From CBDBBY01 sp965205055 (GTDB lineage: Bacteria; Pseudomonadota; Alphaproteobacteria; Rhodobacterales; Rhodobacteraceae): 64,000 bases of DNA. The stretch is taken from the NCBI GenBank assembly GCA_965205055.1, contig OZ242030.1, positions 496,001 through 560,000 of the forward strand. Reading direction: 5' to 3'. The first letter of the stretch is position 1. Each line of letters begins with the position of its first letter. The notes beneath the pieces are model-generated. The model searched no databases. It worked only from the letters and a program-made list of their open reading frames with translations, and was not told the origin of the DNA. Below are positions 60,494 through 64,000 of the stretch, piece by piece. The position numbers and the translations under genes were made by a program.

Positions 60494-62527
60494 TCAATGA
60501 GCGCGCCTACGCGTTTGCCTTCGACGAGCCGCGACGTTGAAATTCACCTCCGGGAGATCGACGACGGATCCGAGGTTGGGAAAGGCATCGACGGCATGCG
60601 GAAACGAATTCGCGTTCACGAAGTGCTCTTGGAATTTCGGTTCCACCGCCGTTTCGATCTTTTCGATCCTGTGGGCTACGCGCTCAATTTCCTTTCGAGC
60701 GTCGATGCTGCACAAAGCGATTCTGGCCCCGGTTCCCGCCGCATTGCCCGCTGAAACGACATTTTCCAGCGGGCAGTCGGGAATCATGCCAAGGATCATG
60801 GCATGCTTGGGCGAGATATGCGCCCCGAATGCACCTGCGAGAACAATTCTATCTACGGAACTTGCCCCGAATTCATCCATCAGCAGCTTCGCCCCGGCGT
60901 AAAGGGCGGATTTGGCGAGCTGGATGGCCCGGACGTCTGCCTGCGTCACCAAAATTTTCGATCCGCCTTGTTCAGTGCCGTCATGCAGCAGGTAGGAATT
61001 GGTTCTGCCGTCGACAATCAAGCGTTCCGTGCCGACCTGCGCAGCTGAACCGATAAGGCCGGACTTGTCGATGATCCCGCACCGCCGCATTTCAGCTATG
61101 GCTTCGATGATCCCGGATCCGCAAATTCCGGTGACGCCGGCATCGGCGACGCTTTCGAAGAAGCCGGGGTCATCCGACGAAAGCTCAGAGCCGATGATTT
61201 TGAATCTCGGCTCCTTGGTCTCCGGATCAATTTCGACTCGCTCGATTGCGCCGGGCGCAGCGCGCTGTCCTGACGAAATTTGAGCGCCCTCGAACGCCGG
61301 GCCGGTAGGCGATGAACAGGCAAGCACCCGCTCTCGCGTTCCGAACACGATTTCCGCGTTCGTTCCCACATCGACCATCAGCACCTTGTCTTCCGAGCGG
61401 TGAGGCTGCTCCGATAGGATGACCGCCGCGCAGTCCGCGCCGACATGTCCGGCAATATTCGGCAGACAATAGACTTGAGCTGCCGCTCCGACTTCGGAGA
61501 GGTCAAATTCGCGCGCAGTTGCGCGCACCGGTGCGGAGGTCGCCAGCGCGAATGGCGCTTGACCGAGTTCCACGGGATCTACTCCCAGTAGAAGGTGGTG
61601 CATCACCGGGTTGCATACGAATACGATTTCAAGAATCCGCGCGCCGTCCACGTCCGCCTCGGAGGCAGTTTCGGCGGCAAGCGTATTGAGGGCCGACCTC
61701 ACGGCGACGGTCATCTCGTTCGCGCCGCCTGCGTTAAGCATAGCATAGGAAACGCGACTCATCAGGTCTTCGCCGAATCTGATTTGCGGGTTCATGATTC
61801 CCGAAGAGGCGAGCACTCGGCCGTCCCGCAAGTCGCAGAGGTGCGCCGCGATTGTCGTTGATCCCAAGTCTATTGCGAATCCGTAGATGCCGCCTTCGTA
61901 GAATCCTGGCCAGCTCTCGACGATGCAAGGCGTTCCGTTCGAGGGAAAATGCACGGCGAAAGTCGCTTTCCAATCTCCCTTCCGGAGAGTCGGCTGGAGT
62001 TTTCTCAAGACCGTCAAATCAGCCGTGATTTCCTTGATGTCCCACTGAGCTGCGAGCGCCGCCTTGACGCGCTCGAAGTCGCCTGACGGCTCGTGCATGT
62101 CCGGCTCGTCCACTTCTGCGTACAACAGCCTCGTGGCCGGATTCATCGCGACGGGACGCGAATCAGCCGCTTTTCGGACAACTTGCCTGTGGACTTGGGA
62201 TTCCGCCGGGACATCGATAACCATGTCGCCCAATATTTGGGCTTGGCACCCCAATCTGCGCCCCTTCTTGAGGCCGCGAACTCGATCATAGCGCGCCTCG
62301 ACGGCGTTCCACGCGGAGAGTGCGGACTCAACGGCGACAATATTGTGCTTGGGAAACGATCCGAAAGACGGCGACACTTGGCAGCGGGAGCATATCCCTC
62401 TGCCGCCGCAAACGCTGTCCAGATCCACCCCGAGCGAGCGGGCCGCTTGCAGAACCGGCGTTCCGCTGGGGACGCGCCCTCGCTTTCCCGATGGGGTGAA
62501 AACCACGAGTGGGTCAGTGTCTGCCAT
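60494..62527 (-). CDS. Corrinoid reductive activator (2Fe-2S ferredoxin + ASKHA/DUF4445 domain)
   Basis: Probably reactivates a corrinoid protein by ATP-dependent reduction of Co(II) to Co(I), like RACo/RamA. The 677 residues have an N-terminal plant-type [2Fe-2S] domain with Cys40, Cys46, Cys49 (SVCGGRGICSRCQ) and Cys94 (GRRLGCQAQ), then a linker and a large ASKHA ATPase part with GFAIDLGSTTIAAHLCDL, MVDVGTNAEIVFG, GITGICGSGIIEAI-like segment and VLAGAFGAHISPKHAMILG. The ATG has AAGGAT upstream. It lies downstream of a methyltetrahydrofolate methyltransferase gene, the expected partner system. The C-terminus is unusually basic (RRRQTRRRAH). Confidence 0.88.
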   Translation of the reverse strand: MADTDPLVVFTPSGKRGRVPSGTPVLQAARSLGVDLDSVCGGRGICSRCQVSPSFGSFPKHNIVAVESALSAWNAVEARYDRVRGLKKGRRLGCQAQILGDMVIDVPAESQVHRQVVRKAADSRPVAMNPATRLLYAEVDEPDMHEPSGDFERVKAALAAQWDIKEITADLTVLRKLQPTLRKGDWKATFAVHFPSNGTPCIVESWPGFYEGGIYGFAIDLGSTTIAAHLCDLRDGRVLASSGIMNPQIRFGEDLMSRVSYAMLNAGGANEMTVAVRSALNTLAAETASEADVDGARILEIVFVCNPVMHHLLLGVDPVELGQAPFALATSAPVRATAREFDLSEVGAAAQVYCLPNIAGHVGADCAAVILSEQPHRSEDKVLMVDVGTNAEIVFGTRERVLACSSPTGPAFEGAQISSGQRAAPGAIERVEIDPETKEPRFKIIGSELSSDDPGFFESVADAGVTGICGSGIIEAIAEMRRCGIIDKSGLIGSAAQVGTERLIVDGRTNSYLLHDGTEQGGSKILVTQADVRAIQLAKSALYAGAKLLMDEFGASSVDRIVLAGAFGAHISPKHAMILGMIPDCPLENVVSAGNAAGTGARIALCSIDARKEIERVAHRIEKIETAVEPKFQEHFVNANSFPHAVDAFPNLGSVVDLPEVNFNVAARRRQTRRRAH

Positions 62528-62898
62528 CGCCGATCCTTGGGTGCCGGTTTGAATGCGCTGGATTGGTTAGCAAAATAGCGCGAAGCGGGCGAGAACGATT
62601 TTAACCGTGGGCGTTGTCGCAATATGCGTGACGGATAAATTCGGGCAGCAACTTCCAGCAAGCTTGTACGGTCTGGAGGCTCCGCCGCGCTGGCTGGCCG
62701 GAGGAAATTCAAGCAAGGTCAAACCGCGCGGCAAAGGGCGGCGGCAATCGCCGTTGAATTCCTTCGCGGAGAAATACGGCAGTCATGCGAGCGCATCCCC
62801 GAGCGGAACAACCGGATACAAGGGTCGCTCTTGGTATTCCAGCGATGCGGTGCGCGGCCAAGCTGCGCAACGAATCTTGTTGGCGGACATCAATCCGA
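62528..62898. other. Gap inside the C1 gene cluster
   Basis: About 370 bp between the methyltransferase stop and the activator start. A plus-strand frame from GTG 62607 overlaps the methyltransferase gene and has no recognisable similarity, so it is not called. No riboswitch or hairpin was recognised. The activator may have its own promoter here. Confidence 0.4.
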
Positions 62899-63822
62899 TC
62901 ATGCTCGTCGCCTGCGCCGCCTCGGCCGAAGTTCATTTTCCGGCCGCAGCACCTCTGTCTTGGGCTTGTAGTTCTTGATCCATGTCGCTCCGTTCCGGTC
63001 ATTGTTGGAGAGCAGGTTTGCTGCACGGATTGCTTCCATTTCCCTAGGCCGGACCGGGTTCATGATTGCGGACGTCAAGCCTGCGCATATCGCCATCGGA
63101 AGGAAGGTCGCGTTGATTCCGTGGCGGTTGGGAAGCCCGAACGATATGTTCGACGCGCCGCAGGTCGTATTGACGTCCAACTCATCCCTCAGCCGCCTTA
63201 CCAGCGCGAAAACTTGTTTGCCTGCCGTCGCCATGGCTCCGACCGGCATGACGAGGGGGTCAACCACGACGTCCGCGGCTGGGATGCCGTAATCCGCAGC
63301 GCGCTCGACGATCTTCCGCGCAACGTCGAAACGGACATCGGGATCCTCCGAAATCCCCGTGTCGTCGTTGGCGATCGCAACGACAGGGACATTGTGTTTC
63401 TTCACCAGGGGAAGGACAGTCTCCAAGCGTTCTTCCTCGCCGGTGACAGAATTCAAGAGCGGTCGGCCTTCGCAAACTTCCAAGCCGGCGCGCAATGCAC
63501 CGGGTACCGAACTATCGATGCAGAGAGGGACATTCACGATTGATTGGACAAGCGTGATCAGCCGCTTCATCAAGGGCGGCTCCGTCTGGTTCGGGTCCGG
63601 ATTGGAATTGTAGACGACGCCCGCATTCACATCCAACATCGACGCGCCGCACGCTACCTGCTCTCTTGCATCGTTCTCCACCGTCGTGAATATCTCAGCT
63701 TCAAGCTCGACAGCAAGCATTTTCCGTCCAGTGGGGTTGATGCGCTCCCCGATCACGCAAAACGGCTCATCGGAACTAATGACCACCGTTTTGCTTTTTG
63801 ACTCGACGACTGTGCGTGTCAT
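62899..63822 (-). CDS. Methyltetrahydrofolate:corrinoid methyltransferase (AcsE/MeTr type)
   Basis: Transfers a methyl group between a corrinoid protein and tetrahydrofolate. The 307-residue TIM-barrel protein has the pterin-binding motifs VIGERINPTGRKMLAVELE, GASMLDVNAG, VPLCIDSSVPGALRAGLEVCEGRPLLNSVTGEE, VVAIANDDTGI, VVVDPLVMPVGAMATAGKQVF and TTCGASNISFGLPNRHGINATFL. The ATG overlaps the stop of the upstream metF-like gene by three bases. The very basic tail RRRRRRA is shared by alphaproteobacterial relatives as I recall them. Together with the activator and MetF it suggests demethylation of a methylated amine, betaine or similar compound; the substrate-specific methyltransferase and corrinoid protein would be outside the window. 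Confidence 0.9.
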   Translation of the reverse strand: MTRTVVESKSKTVVISSDEPFCVIGERINPTGRKMLAVELEAEIFTTVENDAREQVACGASMLDVNAGVVYNSNPDPNQTEPPLMKRLITLVQSIVNVPLCIDSSVPGALRAGLEVCEGRPLLNSVTGEEERLETVLPLVKKHNVPVVAIANDDTGISEDPDVRFDVARKIVERAADYGIPAADVVVDPLVMPVGAMATAGKQVFALVRRLRDELDVNTTCGASNISFGLPNRHGINATFLPMAICAGLTSAIMNPVRPREMEAIRAANLLSNNDRNGATWIKNYKPKTEVLRPENELRPRRRRRRA

Positions 63823-64000
63823 GACTTGCCACTCTTGGATTCTTGCAGCGAGTCCTGATCGCTTGCATGGCGTTTTGCCCATTCGACGCTGGCTCGTATA
63901 CCCCCGAGAGGGTACATGTGGACTGAATCCATTCCGAGTTCCGGTTGCGCGAGCTTGACGGCCGAAAGGCCGTGAACAAGATCGTTCGGCTCAATTGGCT
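63819..64000 (-). CDS. Methylenetetrahydrofolate reductase-like protein, C-terminal end (5' partial)
   Basis: The last 60 residues of a gene that enters from the right edge. The frame reads PNDLVHGLSAVKLAQPELGM then DSVHMYPLGGIRASVEWAKRHA and a short tail to TGA. The segment with aromatic-Pro/Phe-Gly-Gly followed by a Trp is the C-terminal strand of MetF-type TIM barrels (compare FFTFGG...W). The stop overlaps the methyltransferase ATG (ATGA), so the two are translationally coupled, which fits a C1-oxidation operon. The call is limited by the short visible part. Confidence 0.62.
   Translation of the reverse strand, partial: PIEPNDLVHGLSAVKLAQPELGMDSVHMYPLGGIRASVEWAKRHASDQDSLQESKSGKS

Noticed and set aside
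62607..62978. 123-codon plus-strand frame in the C1 cluster gap
   Set aside because: It runs into the 3' end of the methyltransferase gene on the opposite strand and has no recognisable similarity.
1..64000. CRISPR arrays, rRNA genes and prophage genes
   Set aside because: No regularly spaced direct repeats, rRNA-like segments or phage structural genes were found on reading both strands.

Overview
The window looks like a chromosomal segment of an alphaproteobacterium, most likely of the Rhodobacterales (Paracoccaceae/Roseobacter type). This is inferred from gene order and motifs, not from a database search. The evidence is the run ppiD-trpE-trpG-trpD-trpC-moaC-moeA-lexA-gltX-gltA, the xerD / small membrane protein / aroK-aroB neighbourhood with a corC-type gene, an IalB-family protein, a lexA SOS box of the alphaproteobacterial form GTTC-N7-GTTC, and a corrinoid/folate C1 module of the kind common in marine roseobacters.

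Layout. 1-1675 (+): 3' part of glnE and a small conserved protein. 2005-13760 (-): a long housekeeping block with gltA, gltX, lexA, then tightly overlapping moeA-moaC-trpC-trpD-trpG-trpE behind ppiD. 14004-15660 (-): a class I/II aminotransferase and tRNA-Ser(CGA). 15900-19674 (+): pstS-pstC-pstA, which stops without pstB or phoU. 19877-24900 (+): rplU-rpmA, obgE, proB, proA. 24950-25537 (-): a Tat-exported M15/DUF882 protein. 26251-30410 (+): a complete CUT1 sugar ABC importer. 30714-35011 (+): an envelope cluster with an L,D-transpeptidase, lpxD, and an acyl carrier protein plus ketosynthase pair. 35063-39780 (-): ialB, corC-like, xerD, a 496-residue exported protein and a 58-residue membrane protein. 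40031-41716 (+): aroK-aroB. 42605-53179 (+): a respiratory nitrate reduction operon narK1-narK2-narGHJI-ppiC. 53656-54630 (-): a radical SAM protein of unknown function. 55044-60008 (+): zwf-pgl-pgi and a quinone oxidoreductase. 60168-60242 (-): tRNA-Gly(CCC). 60494-64000 (-): an ASKHA/2Fe-2S corrinoid activator, a methyltetrahydrofolate methyltransferase and the 3' end of a metF-like gene.

How parts connect. moaC and moeA supply molybdenum cofactor steps that NarG needs. NarK1/NarK2 move nitrate and nitrite, NarGHI is the membrane enzyme, NarJ is its chaperone and PpiC a probable folding helper. zwf-pgl-pgi feed glucose 6-phosphate into the oxidative pentose phosphate or Entner-Doudoroff route. 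aroK-aroB supply chorismate to the trp genes. The C1 module would pass methyl groups between corrinoid protein and tetrahydrofolate, with oxidation through MetF.

Most notable points. The nar operon lies between two same-orientation, degenerate IS5-family transposase remnants that share homologous 3' tails, suggesting an acquired island. A near-consensus FNR-type site sits in the left remnant's tail, 130 bp before narK1. The pst operon is cut short. Both solute-binding-protein genes are followed by perfect GC hairpins without T-tracts. The radical SAM gene beside the right-hand remnant has no assignable role. No CRISPR array, prophage or rRNA gene was seen. All coordinates, motifs and repeats were read by eye.
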